DNA of 64,000 nt, taken from contig JAEPQH010000005.1 in NCBI GenBank assembly GCA_017640605.1, forward strand, positions 124,001 to 188,000, in the 5' to 3' direction. Of this stretch, positions 1 to 7,503 are shown one piece after another (positions within the stretch are counted from its first letter, which is position 1; each line of letters begins with the position of its first letter). A program made the position numbers and the translations under genes. The notes beneath the pieces are model-generated. The model worked only from the letters and a program-made list of their open reading frames with translations. It was not told the origin of the DNA and ran no database searches. Source of the stretch: Balneolaceae bacterium (lineage in GTDB: Bacteria; Bacteroidota; Rhodothermia; Balneolales; Balneolaceae).

Positions 1-141
1 AATATTGAACACTTCAAATCGTAAACGGAGTGCTTTTTCAACCTCTGTTCTGTCGGAAGCAATTTTAACAGAATATTTTTGTCCCGGAATTGAAAAGTCT
101 GATACTTTTGTTGAAGATATATAATTGTTGATGAGGCTCAT
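1..141 (-). CDS. GNAT/hemolysin-like N-acyltransferase, N-terminal fragment
   Basis: Only the first 47 codons lie in the window; the gene runs off the left edge. Reading the minus strand from the ATG at 141 gives an open frame whose last visible residues are ALRLRFEVFNI. This resembles the beginning of the Acetyltransf_5 family (hemolysin or OlsB-like acyl-ACP N-acyltransferases), where an R-x-R-Y/F-x-V-F block follows an E-V-E-x-A helix. Family members acylate amino acids such as ornithine to make aminolipids, but the substrate cannot be judged from this fragment. It is divergent from the hydrolase at 246 and shares its upstream region. Family assignment rests on a short motif only. Confidence 0.5.
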   Translation of the reverse strand, partial: MSLINNYISSTKVSDFSIPGQKYSVKIASDRTEVEKALRLRFEVFNI

Positions 142-178
142 TCTGCTTAGTTTTAATAACAAGTAAAAATAGAGGTGA

Positions 179-201
179 ACTGTTATTTAACTATTAACAG
201 T
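179..201. promoter_or_regulatory. inverted repeat in divergent promoter region
   Basis: The 104-bp gap between the divergent acyltransferase (start 141) and hydrolase (start 246) holds a 7-bp inverted repeat, ACTGTTA at 179-185 and TAACAGT at 195-201, with a 9-bp spacer in very AT-rich DNA. Position and symmetry fit an operator for a dimeric regulator acting on both genes. There is no experimental or comparative support. Confidence 0.25.
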
Positions 202-245
202 ATATAAATTCATCACAAAAAAGTAATGTAAAATATTAGTACTAA

Positions 246-1028
246 GTGCTTTACTATAAAAAATACGAAAAGGACGAAAGCAAAGAATGGGTGGTTTTTG
301 TACACGGCGCAGGGGGAAGTTCGTCTATATGGTTCCAGCAGTTAAAGGCATTTAAAAGTGTATTCAATGTTCTTCTGGTTGATTTACGAGGACATGGTAA
401 ATCGAAAGATGCCTTACAAATGTACTACGAAGAAGAATATACTTTTGATGATATCAGTAAAGATGTACTACAAGTCCTCGATCACCTTAATATACAAAGA
501 GCTCATTTTGTGGGGGTTTCTCTTGGTACTATTATCATTAGAAACTTAAGCGAACTTGCTCCTGAAAGAGTCAAATCTGCTATCCTTTGTGGAGCAATTA
601 CACGGCTTAATGTTCGCTCCAGATTACTCGTTTTTTTGGGCAATACCTTTAAAAAATTCGTGCCATACATGTGGTTATATCGCTTTTTTGCATGGATAAT
701 TATGCCTCGAAAGCGCCATGAAAAAGCACGCAATCTATTTATTGGTGAAGCCAAGAAACTGTATCAGAAGGAATTTATGAGATGGTTTAAATTAACCAAC
801 TCAGTAAATCCGTTGCTTAAATATTTTAAAGAAAAAGAAATCGATACTCCTATGCTTTATGTGATGGGAAGCGAAGACTACATGTTTTTGCCACCGGTTC
901 AGCAAATAGTAGCTGATCACAAGCAGTCATTTCTTGAAGTAATCGATAATTGCGGACACGTTTGTAATGTAGAAAAGCCGAGGATATTTAATAAAATATC
1001 CATCGACTTCATCAAAAAAAATGTGTAA
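246..1028 (+). CDS. alpha/beta hydrolase
   Basis: This 260-residue cytoplasmic protein has the alpha/beta hydrolase fold. It shows an oxyanion-loop motif VHGAGG (19-24), the strand DLRGHG (46-51), the nucleophile elbow GVSLG with Ser92, a probable acid at Asp210 in GSEDYM, and the catalytic His237 in NCGH. The cap between about 120 and 190 is helical and basic or aromatic, as in lipid or ester hydrolases. The start is GTG at 246; no better upstream start is visible. The substrate is unknown. It lies next to a probable lipid acyltransferase, so a lipid-related role is possible but unproven. Its stop codon lies in a 12-bp palindrome (GTAAAGCTTTAC, 1025-1036) shared with the stop of the convergent secretin gene. 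Confidence 0.85.
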   Translation: MLYYKKYEKDESKEWVVFVHGAGGSSSIWFQQLKAFKSVFNVLLVDLRGHGKSKDALQMYYEEEYTFDDISKDVLQVLDHLNIQRAHFVGVSLGTIIIRNLSELAPERVKSAILCGAITRLNVRSRLLVFLGNTFKKFVPYMWLYRFFAWIIMPRKRHEKARNLFIGEAKKLYQKEFMRWFKLTNSVNPLLKYFKEKEIDTPMLYVMGSEDYMFLPPVQQIVADHKQSFLEVIDNCGHVCNVEKPRIFNKISIDFIKKNV

Positions 1029-1032
1029 AGCT

Positions 1033-2958
1033 TTACTTAGGTAAGGTAAATAGCCACGCTTCTTGGTTAACGGTTTCTCTGATCGACATTAGGTAACTAA
1101 CCGCTTCGTCAAAAGTAGCGAAGCCTTGATATGCCACATAATTGAAACGGCTTTCGGGATGAAATAAGATTCGTGTATCATAGCCTTCATCCATTAACGA
1201 TTCATTAAATCGATTTGCATTATTTCTTACGATGAATGAGCCCCCAATAACGAAGAACCTTTTATCTTCGCTTTCATAGGATTCCTGTTCCTCTCCTCCA
1301 TTCTGCTGTTGTTCTAAATATTCATTTAGACTAAACGCACGTGGCACAAGAACCATAAGTTCTGGGTTTTCAACCGGCATGCTTAACTCATCAGCTAGTC
1401 GCTGCTGTTCCGGAGTAAGTTCATTGCCCTCTGATGATTCATTTTCGTTATTCACAGTATCTGCTTCATCTACAACTTCCTCGGGCATTTCGTCTTCCGA
1501 ATCACCTTCAGTATTATCAGTTGAGGTATCCGGTGATTCTACTGGAGCTTCTTCTGAAGTTTTAGAAGGCTCCGTTTTCATTTCTTGATTCTCGTTAGAA
1601 ACAAAATCATCTAAATCTTCCAGTAGTTTTACAGGAGTTGTTAGCAGATTGTTATTGAAGACTGCATCCAGATTGCTTCTCAAATAGTCTCTTTCGGCAT
1701 CTAATAAGGTTTGTTTAGTTGCAAACTTCTCATTTGCTCGTTGTTTAACTGTTTTTTCGAGTGAAGCTTGAACTATAATAATTAGCTCATTTTCCAGATA
1801 ATCGTTGGAATTGTATCCAAATAAATATCGAAGTCCGAAGAACCATGGTGGTAAATCTTTTAAGATCGGAATTCCTCTTCGAACTTTTGATTCTTCGGTT
1901 CTGTACAATCCTGCTATCGTTGTTGCTTCCCCGTCTAATAAAAGTGCCTGCGTGGATGCTTGTTGCTTATTGATGATTGTACTTACCGCATCTGGTTGAG
2001 CTGAAGATCGTTCAACTTCTATCTCTAGATGGATAAATGAAGTATCATTAACATCAATTACTGTTGGTACAACTGTTAATATTGTTCCTGTGCTAAAAAA
2101 CTGGTCGGTTACGTTTCCTGCAATATCTCGCTGTTTTATCGAGAAATCCTGACCAACTTGAACCCGACCTTCCTCGCCATCTAATACTTTTGTAAATGGC
2201 GTTGCAAGAACTTCTCCTAAGTTATCAGCTTCAAAAGCGTTAAATAGTGCCTGAACGCTAATTGCGTTGTCACCTTCACCAAATGGGCCGAGGTTCACTA
2301 GCGCGTTGAATACATTTTGTGAGACATTTGCCGCATTAAAAGAATTTATGGATACAAACTGATCATTAAATGTTGTGTTGGGCAAGCCTTCACCGGCTCC
2401 GGCTCCTTCTCCACCAACAATATTATTCAATTCCGTTGGTACAGTACCTCGCAATGTCGACCAATCAACCCCAATTTCCTGTAAGGCTCGTCGGTTACCT
2501 TCAAAAAAGGTAGCGTTTATACGAATTTCTCGAGTATCTAAATTGATTTCACCTTGCTGAGCCTGAGTTTGTTGCTGCTCTTCAGGCGTTGCTAAGGAGG
2601 ATAATGGCACAATTTCGACGAATTCATCGGATTCGATTAAAGTTAGATTCTTCAGCCTAAGAATAAAATCTAAAGCATCTTTCCAGTGCATAGCCGGTAG
2701 CGTAACACCTATAGAACCGGTTGTTTCGGTTTGATCGATTATGAATTTGTTTTGAAACTCTTGGTAAAATTGGTTGATAACTTCGATGGCTTCTTCGTAG
2801 CTGGTACTTCGGTCGAAGGCTACGATTTCATCCGGATTGGTGTACTCTCTCGGATATTCATCCTGAGCATTAACCATTACTGGCATGCACAAAAATGATA
2901 AAACCGCGATTATCGCAATTTTAAGCTTCCGTAAATGATATAATTGCTGAATTTTCAT
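1033..2958 (-). CDS. pilQ: type IV pilus/type II-like secretin with C-terminal SPOR domain
   Basis: This is the outer-membrane secretin through which the filament passes. An N-terminal signal peptide (about 1-31) is followed by an STN/secretin-N-like domain (about 45-120) and the secretin beta-barrel domain (about 145-400). That domain has typical blocks such as LDGEEGRVQVG, ATTIAGLYR and RGIPILKDLP, and ends in ELIIIVQ. An acidic, low-complexity linker (about 430-545) leads to a C-terminal SPOR domain (about 563-641) with FFVIGGSF and AWLFTLPK. SPOR domains bind denuded septal glycan. At 641 residues it has few N-domains compared with proteobacterial PilQ, and SPOR may replace the AMIN domain that anchors PilQ to peptidoglycan. 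It is the last gene of the filament operon and its ATG overlaps the PilO/P stop by 4 nt. Secretin and SPOR calls are strong; the role of SPOR is inference. Confidence 0.88.
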   Translation of the reverse strand: MKIQQLYHLRKLKIAIIAVLSFLCMPVMVNAQDEYPREYTNPDEIVAFDRSTSYEEAIEVINQFYQEFQNKFIIDQTETTGSIGVTLPAMHWKDALDFILRLKNLTLIESDEFVEIVPLSSLATPEEQQQTQAQQGEINLDTREIRINATFFEGNRRALQEIGVDWSTLRGTVPTELNNIVGGEGAGAGEGLPNTTFNDQFVSINSFNAANVSQNVFNALVNLGPFGEGDNAISVQALFNAFEADNLGEVLATPFTKVLDGEEGRVQVGQDFSIKQRDIAGNVTDQFFSTGTILTVVPTVIDVNDTSFIHLEIEVERSSAQPDAVSTIINKQQASTQALLLDGEATTIAGLYRTEESKVRRGIPILKDLPPWFFGLRYLFGYNSNDYLENELIIIVQASLEKTVKQRANEKFATKQTLLDAERDYLRSNLDAVFNNNLLTTPVKLLEDLDDFVSNENQEMKTEPSKTSEEAPVESPDTSTDNTEGDSEDEMPEEVVDEADTVNNENESSEGNELTPEQQRLADELSMPVENPELMVLVPRAFSLNEYLEQQQNGGEEQESYESEDKRFFVIGGSFIVRNNANRFNESLMDEGYDTRILFHPESRFNYVAYQGFATFDEAVSYLMSIRETVNQEAWLFTLPK

Positions 2959-3818
2959 CGAACTACCTCCAGGGTAACTACTTCTTCTATGCCGCCTACG
3001 TCCAGGTTAAAGGTAGCTTTTTTATTTTGTAAATCTATAGAAACTAAGCTACCCAGATATACACGATCACCTTGTTTAAGGGAAATTATTCTTCCGGTTT
3101 GATCTCTAACAAAAACACGGTTATCTGTCATACCAATTAGCCGAGAGCCTCTGATATCAGTCAACCCATTGACATTGGCTTGAACAGTTGGTTGAATTAA
3201 AGGAAAGAGTGGATTGTAATTTGAGATTTCCTCATCCAAATTGATCGAAAAATTTCTTCCTAACGAATCAAATAGGTTCGTTTTCTCATAATAACTTTCG
3301 AGCTCGAATGAGAAGTTTACGGTATGCAAATCATCATCTTGTCGCGCTGGTGAAATTGTTAGATTACTTACTTTATTAAGAAGCTGAGAATGTTCAATTC
3401 GATTTACAAAATCAGTAAGTGCATCATATCGACCAAATCCTGCGATAGAAGATTCAATGATCCCGTATTCGCTACTTGGAATAGAGTCTGTATAAATATA
3501 ATCGTAATACATTTGGTTACCACCTTCGGCATTCACTCGGTTCAAGAAATCGAATACATCGTCTGGCTTGTTAGAACTAAACAGGATCTTATCGTAGTTC
3601 GATATAACCTCTAATGCAGCCTGATACCGTTCGTTTAATTCCGTGAATTGTATGTTGATGTCTTCTTTTGAGGCTAAATCGTTTCGCTTAGCTACCAATG
3701 AATTTTCCAAATCTTCCACCTTCGATTCTAAAAAGAATTTCGAATATGAAAAACCCAAACCTAATATTAAAAACAAGGTAACAAGCAAAATTAGGGTATT
3801 TCGTATAGCGTATGACAT
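2955..3818 (-). CDS. PilO-PilP-like fusion, pilus alignment subcomplex
   Basis: This 287-residue inner-membrane protein looks like PilO joined to PilP. One transmembrane helix (about 7-27) is followed by a coiled coil (about 30-75) and a ferredoxin-like PilO region (about 85-180). The C-terminal 75 residues form a small beta domain with VRDQTGRIISLKQGDRVYLG and a final VTLEVVR, as in PilP/GspC homology domains that bind the secretin. In proteobacteria PilO and PilP are separate, and PilP is a lipoprotein. Here no lipobox is needed because PilO's transmembrane helix serves both. The start overlaps the PilM/N stop by one base and the stop overlaps the secretin start by 4 nt, so the three proteins are likely translationally coupled. 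The PilO part is recognised by topology and context, the PilP part by motif. Confidence 0.7.
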   Translation of the reverse strand: MSYAIRNTLILLVTLFLILGLGFSYSKFFLESKVEDLENSLVAKRNDLASKEDINIQFTELNERYQAALEVISNYDKILFSSNKPDDVFDFLNRVNAEGGNQMYYDYIYTDSIPSSEYGIIESSIAGFGRYDALTDFVNRIEHSQLLNKVSNLTISPARQDDDLHTVNFSFELESYYEKTNLFDSLGRNFSINLDEEISNYNPLFPLIQPTVQANVNGLTDIRGSRLIGMTDNRVFVRDQTGRIISLKQGDRVYLGSLVSIDLQNKKATFNLDVGGIEEVVTLEVVR

Positions 3819-5587
3819 TAATTGCCTATAAGGTCCCCCATACCTTGTAAGTTCTGTGGTGTATAAACATCGGTATTTGCAACAATGCGATTCACGTAAT
3901 AGCTAAAGTTGTACACCTCAACTTCACGAATTTCGCTGCGAGTAACGTCGAGCAAAGTTGCATCGGCAAACAATTCAGCAACCTGTCCAATTCGATCTTG
4001 ATAACGAGCTATTCCCTGTATTTCAAGTGTATTTGGCTCATCACCCGGTGTTACATTTGTCAGCCAAACTCCACCAATGTTATCAATACCAGCGTTAATG
4101 GTGTTCAAATTTACCGACCACGTGATAGAATTTTCTGCCAAGGTATTCATCAAAACAAGATTATCTTGAATTTGACTAAGCTGACTACTAATTCTGTTGT
4201 AGTTATTTACTGTTGGAGCATACGATTGAAGTTGGGTATCAACCAATGAGATTTCAGATTCCAACCGATTAATCTCCGCAAAATGTTGTTGCCACAAAAA
4301 ATTGACTCCCGGAAAAGACATCATAATCAGAATTAATAACAAGATACCATGCCATTGAAGCTTAAAGATCTTTTGCCGATCAATCACATATTTAGGCAAG
4401 AAAGAAATTCCTGAAAAAACTTCTTTCTTAAAGTTCGTTGCTGCCCATGCTGTACCGATAGCCGTTGTAAATGGAGCAATGGAGTCTAAAGTGTGCTCCT
4501 GCGGATCGAATAACTCTTCAGCAAACTCAAATTCTGAAACTTCAACATCAGGAAAGCGCTCTTTAAAAAACGATATACCCTCTTCCCCCAACGAGTTATT
4601 GCATATTATTAATCGGTCGAGGTTTGGAACTTCGCCTGTATCAAGTTGGAAAAGAATTTTTGAGAATACGGTATTCAAAAACTTTCTTGAACGAACACCT
4701 TCCGTAATAATCGGTGATACTAGCCAGAGTTTGTCACCTTTCATGAAAATTACGCGACAATTAAGCTCTGAAAACTGAAGAATACAGGTGATTTTTTCAT
4801 CTTCGAGTTCATAATTGGCTTTAACCATTGCCAATAAAATCGACTCATCCGGAAGAATTTCACTGATAAAGATTTTCCCTCGGTATAAGGTATCTACTCT
4901 GTCAATTAACGAAAGTAGTATGGGCTGATCATCGATACTAGATAGTACAAGAGCGCCATCTTCACGCACGCCATAGGAATAAAAATCAGGATCTTTTGGA
5001 TCTCCATATAATGCTTCCAGTCGATCGTCGATAATGACTTTTAGATCTTTCTTCTTTACCTCGTTAAAATCGACATCCTTTAATACCTGAAAAATGGCAG
5101 TACCGGCGGGAATATTTAAACCAAGATCAACGCGTTTGGGGTCGATGTTAGAAAGGAAATTAAAAACCTGAATCTCATTTGAAACCGGACCTTCGGTTTC
5201 GTCAATCATGTCTACATCTACGATCTCATCCCCTTTTTCTAGCTCGTCGAGCTCGAGATCTATATCATCTCCAATTTCACCTAATATATCATCGTCAAGA
5301 TCGCCTAGGATATCATCATCAATACCGCTAAGGATGTCATCATCAAGATCAATCTCAGAAGTAGAACTATCTTCATTTAGTGCAGAATCAAGATCAAAAA
5401 CATCGTCGCTAGTTTCTCCGAAAACATCATTAAGCTCTTTTTCCTCTGTGGGTTTATCGAGCTTTTCTAATAGTGAAAACCGATCCACCCGTACAAGCTG
5501 AACTTTCTTATCCTTAATTTGGATTACAGCAAATTTGAGGCTCTCCGCTTCAAGTACAATACCGGTATATAGTTTACCTGACTTCAC
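3818..5587 (-). CDS. PilM-PilN-like fusion with acidic octapeptide repeats
   Basis: The first 400 residues look like a cytoplasmic PilM-type actin-like domain (TGIVLEAESLKFAVIQI at the N-terminus, AIGTAWAA near 377-383). A single transmembrane helix follows (about 412-432), then a coiled coil (433-475) and a periplasmic PilN domain ending near 589. In other bacteria PilM is soluble and clamps the PilN N-terminus, so fusion hard-wires that contact. An insert at about 50-130 is strongly acidic and holds three tandem 8-residue repeats, DDDILSGI, DDDILGDL and DDDILGEI (82-105). The PilM part lacks clear actin-type phosphate loops to my eye, so ATP binding is uncertain. The gene lies 3 nt downstream of pilT in transcription order. 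The PilN half and the topology are the best supported points. Confidence 0.72.
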   Translation of the reverse strand: MKSGKLYTGIVLEAESLKFAVIQIKDKKVQLVRVDRFSLLEKLDKPTEEKELNDVFGETSDDVFDLDSALNEDSSTSEIDLDDDILSGIDDDILGDLDDDILGEIGDDIDLELDELEKGDEIVDVDMIDETEGPVSNEIQVFNFLSNIDPKRVDLGLNIPAGTAIFQVLKDVDFNEVKKKDLKVIIDDRLEALYGDPKDPDFYSYGVREDGALVLSSIDDQPILLSLIDRVDTLYRGKIFISEILPDESILLAMVKANYELEDEKITCILQFSELNCRVIFMKGDKLWLVSPIITEGVRSRKFLNTVFSKILFQLDTGEVPNLDRLIICNNSLGEEGISFFKERFPDVEVSEFEFAEELFDPQEHTLDSIAPFTTAIGTAWAATNFKKEVFSGISFLPKYVIDRQKIFKLQWHGILLLILIMMSFPGVNFLWQQHFAEINRLESEISLVDTQLQSYAPTVNNYNRISSQLSQIQDNLVLMNTLAENSITWSVNLNTINAGIDNIGGVWLTNVTPGDEPNTLEIQGIARYQDRIGQVAELFADATLLDVTRSEIREVEVYNFSYYVNRIVANTDVYTPQNLQGMGDLIGN

Positions 5588-5590
5588 CTA

Positions 5591-6832
5591 TTAGTAATTA
5601 ACCTCGCTTAAAAGTTGCACCATTTTGGTTTTATTGTTCGAGTAATTTAAGGCAGATTCTTTAGAAATCTTACCTTCATCAAACAACCTTTTTAAATCCT
5701 GTTCCATGGTATTCATACCACGCTCTTTGCCTTCCATCAGCATTTGATAAATCTCACCTATATTATTGTTTCTTATTGCTGCTTTAATGGAAGAATTTGC
5801 TAATAATACTTCTTTAGCAAGGACGCGTTTACCGTCTAACGAGGGTACTAATTTCTGACTTATCACGCAGGTTAATACATCGGCTAAGCGAGCACGTACT
5901 CGATTTTGTTCTTCGCTTGGCATTTCACCTAAAATACGCTCGATACTTTCCATAGCTGATGAAGTATGCAAAGTGCCAAAGGTTTTATGTCCAGAATCCG
6001 TAATTTCAAGAGCTGTCATTATAGTTTCGGGATCTCTAAGCTCACCTATTACAATGATATCCGGATCTTGCCGCAAGGCTTGAATTGCCCCTTCTTTAAA
6101 AGAGTGTACATCGCTACCAATTTCACGATGACGTACTACACAGCGAATGGGTTCATGAATTAATTCCACCGGAGATGCAATGATTACGATATGAGCATCA
6201 ACCGTACGGTTATTTGCATCAATAATGGTGTCTAAGGTAGATGATTTACCAGAGCCGGTAATCCCGGTAATTAATGTTAAACCGTATTTGTAATACTTTA
6301 AACTTACAGCTTTTGCTACTTCTGCGTGAACACCCAGCGACTTAAACGGACGGATGTTATTATCGATCTTTCTCATATTCAAGCCAAGATGATCCAGATC
6401 GAAATACATATCTGCTCGAAATCGTTGGCTCTTACCTTTTCCAAGATTTATTGAGTAAGAAAAATCCAGGTTTTTCTTTTCGAGTAATGTTTTGCGTTGT
6501 GTAGCTAATAAAACATTATGCAGTAAAACATCTGTTTCCAGATACTCTAACTTTTTAGGAAGCTTAAGCGGGTTTTTATCTCCAAAAATTCGATACCAGA
6601 TTTTTCCGTTACAACCGGGGCCGCCTAAATCAATATCCGAAGCACTTACTTTTATCATATTTACAAGAAAAGAATCCAGCGCTTCTTTAAGGTCTACTCG
6701 CAGGCTTATGTCGGCATTTTCAATAAGATCTCCGATTCTTCGATGCAATTCGGGTCCTCGCGCAGTCTTGGGAATGCGATCCAAAATCGGCTTTATAAGC
6801 CCCGATATTCTGTCTAAGTCAATTGCCGCCAT
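5591..6832 (-). CDS. pilT: PilT-like pilus retraction ATPase
   Basis: This hexameric secretion ATPase probably powers filament retraction. Visible motifs are Walker A GITGSGKSS (190-198), Walker B DPDIIVIGELRDPE with the catalytic Glu264, and the His box DSGHKTFGTLHTSSA (279-293). The C-terminal PilT signature region includes GMNTMEQDLKRLF. The tetracysteine motif of PilB is absent, which favours PilT. The Asp box normally reads as a variant of T-I-E-D-P-I-E; here it is VIIASPVEL (216-224), so the first Glu and the Asp are replaced by Ala and Ser while the last Glu is kept. At 413 residues it is longer than usual because of an N-terminal extension of about 60 residues. Cotranscription with the alignment genes is likely, with 3 nt to the next gene. 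Confidence 0.88.
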   Translation of the reverse strand: MAAIDLDRISGLIKPILDRIPKTARGPELHRRIGDLIENADISLRVDLKEALDSFLVNMIKVSASDIDLGGPGCNGKIWYRIFGDKNPLKLPKKLEYLETDVLLHNVLLATQRKTLLEKKNLDFSYSINLGKGKSQRFRADMYFDLDHLGLNMRKIDNNIRPFKSLGVHAEVAKAVSLKYYKYGLTLITGITGSGKSSTLDTIIDANNRTVDAHIVIIASPVELIHEPIRCVVRHREIGSDVHSFKEGAIQALRQDPDIIVIGELRDPETIMTALEITDSGHKTFGTLHTSSAMESIERILGEMPSEEQNRVRARLADVLTCVISQKLVPSLDGKRVLAKEVLLANSSIKAAIRNNNIGEIYQMLMEGKERGMNTMEQDLKRLFDEGKISKESALNYSNNKTKMVQLLSEVNY

Positions 6833-6930
6833 GATAAATCCATCTTTTTGATGGAATCAATAGATAATCTTACACACCTATTGTTACGAAAAAAATAATA
6901 ATCAGGATTGGTATTTAGTGTAATACACTA

Positions 6931-7434
6931 TTACCAATTGGAATCATTCAATAATCGTTTTTTAAGATTCAATAATTGAATGTTCATATTACTTATTTTT
7001 CTCTGTTGAATTTCGATGATATTTTTTGTGAATATATTGAATAATTTTTCTGGCTTTTTTCTGAAGAAGTTTAAAGCTTCATATCGTTCGTACCTAAGTA
7101 AAATGCACTCACCTTCTGCCGTAACTTTGGCCATTCTACTGTTTTTACTAAATAAAAAAGCTTCACCAAGAAAATTTCCTTCCGAAAGCGTTGCCAACTG
7201 TATGTTATCTTTCCAAATGGCCACTTTACCATCTGCTACCAAATAAGCCGAATTAACGTATTCTGATTCGTTTAAAATGATATCATCTGCTTGAAATTTT
7301 TCTTCTATTCCTAGCTGTAGAAATTCCAGCACATCTTCATAATGAAAGTTTTTTAAGAGTAATGGTGGCTCTTTTAAAAACTTTTTTATGTAATCTGCCA
7401 TCCATTCTTTCGACGGCTCGTTACCTGCATTCAT
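6931..7434 (-). CDS. cyclic-nucleotide-binding domain protein, no DNA-binding domain
   Basis: The 167-residue protein is a single cNMP-binding beta-barrel (about 25-135), with the sequence AYLVADGKVAIW and the phosphate-binding-cassette-like segment LSEGNFLGEAFLFSKNSRMA. It then has a basic helical tail (about 135-167). There is no helix-turn-helix, so it is not a Crp-type transcription factor. The canonical cassette has R-T/S-A after G-E-x-A/L; here the corresponding residues are RMA, so nucleotide binding is possible but unproven. It sits between pilB and pilT with spacers of 69 and 98 nt, on the same strand. A role as a second-messenger-sensing adaptor on one of the two motor ATPases is inference from context. 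Confidence 0.75.
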   Translation of the reverse strand: MNAGNEPSKEWMADYIKKFLKEPPLLLKNFHYEDVLEFLQLGIEEKFQADDIILNESEYVNSAYLVADGKVAIWKDNIQLATLSEGNFLGEAFLFSKNSRMAKVTAEGECILLRYERYEALNFFRKKPEKLFNIFTKNIIEIQQRKISNMNIQLLNLKKRLLNDSNW

Positions 7435-7503
7435 AAAACCTCACTATTTTGCACATGCTGTTAAATATGTGTTAAAATCATCAATAATAAAACTAAATAA
7501 TGC

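Noticed and set aside
1025-1036. GTAAAGCTTTAC palindrome as bidirectional terminator
   Set aside because: Stem is too short and AT-rich, with no loop or T-run; it mostly reflects two facing stop codons.
5208-5501. 97-codon Ser-rich reading frame on the plus strand
   Set aside because: It is the antisense of the acidic DDDIL repeat insert of the PilM-N gene; composition is a mirror artefact.
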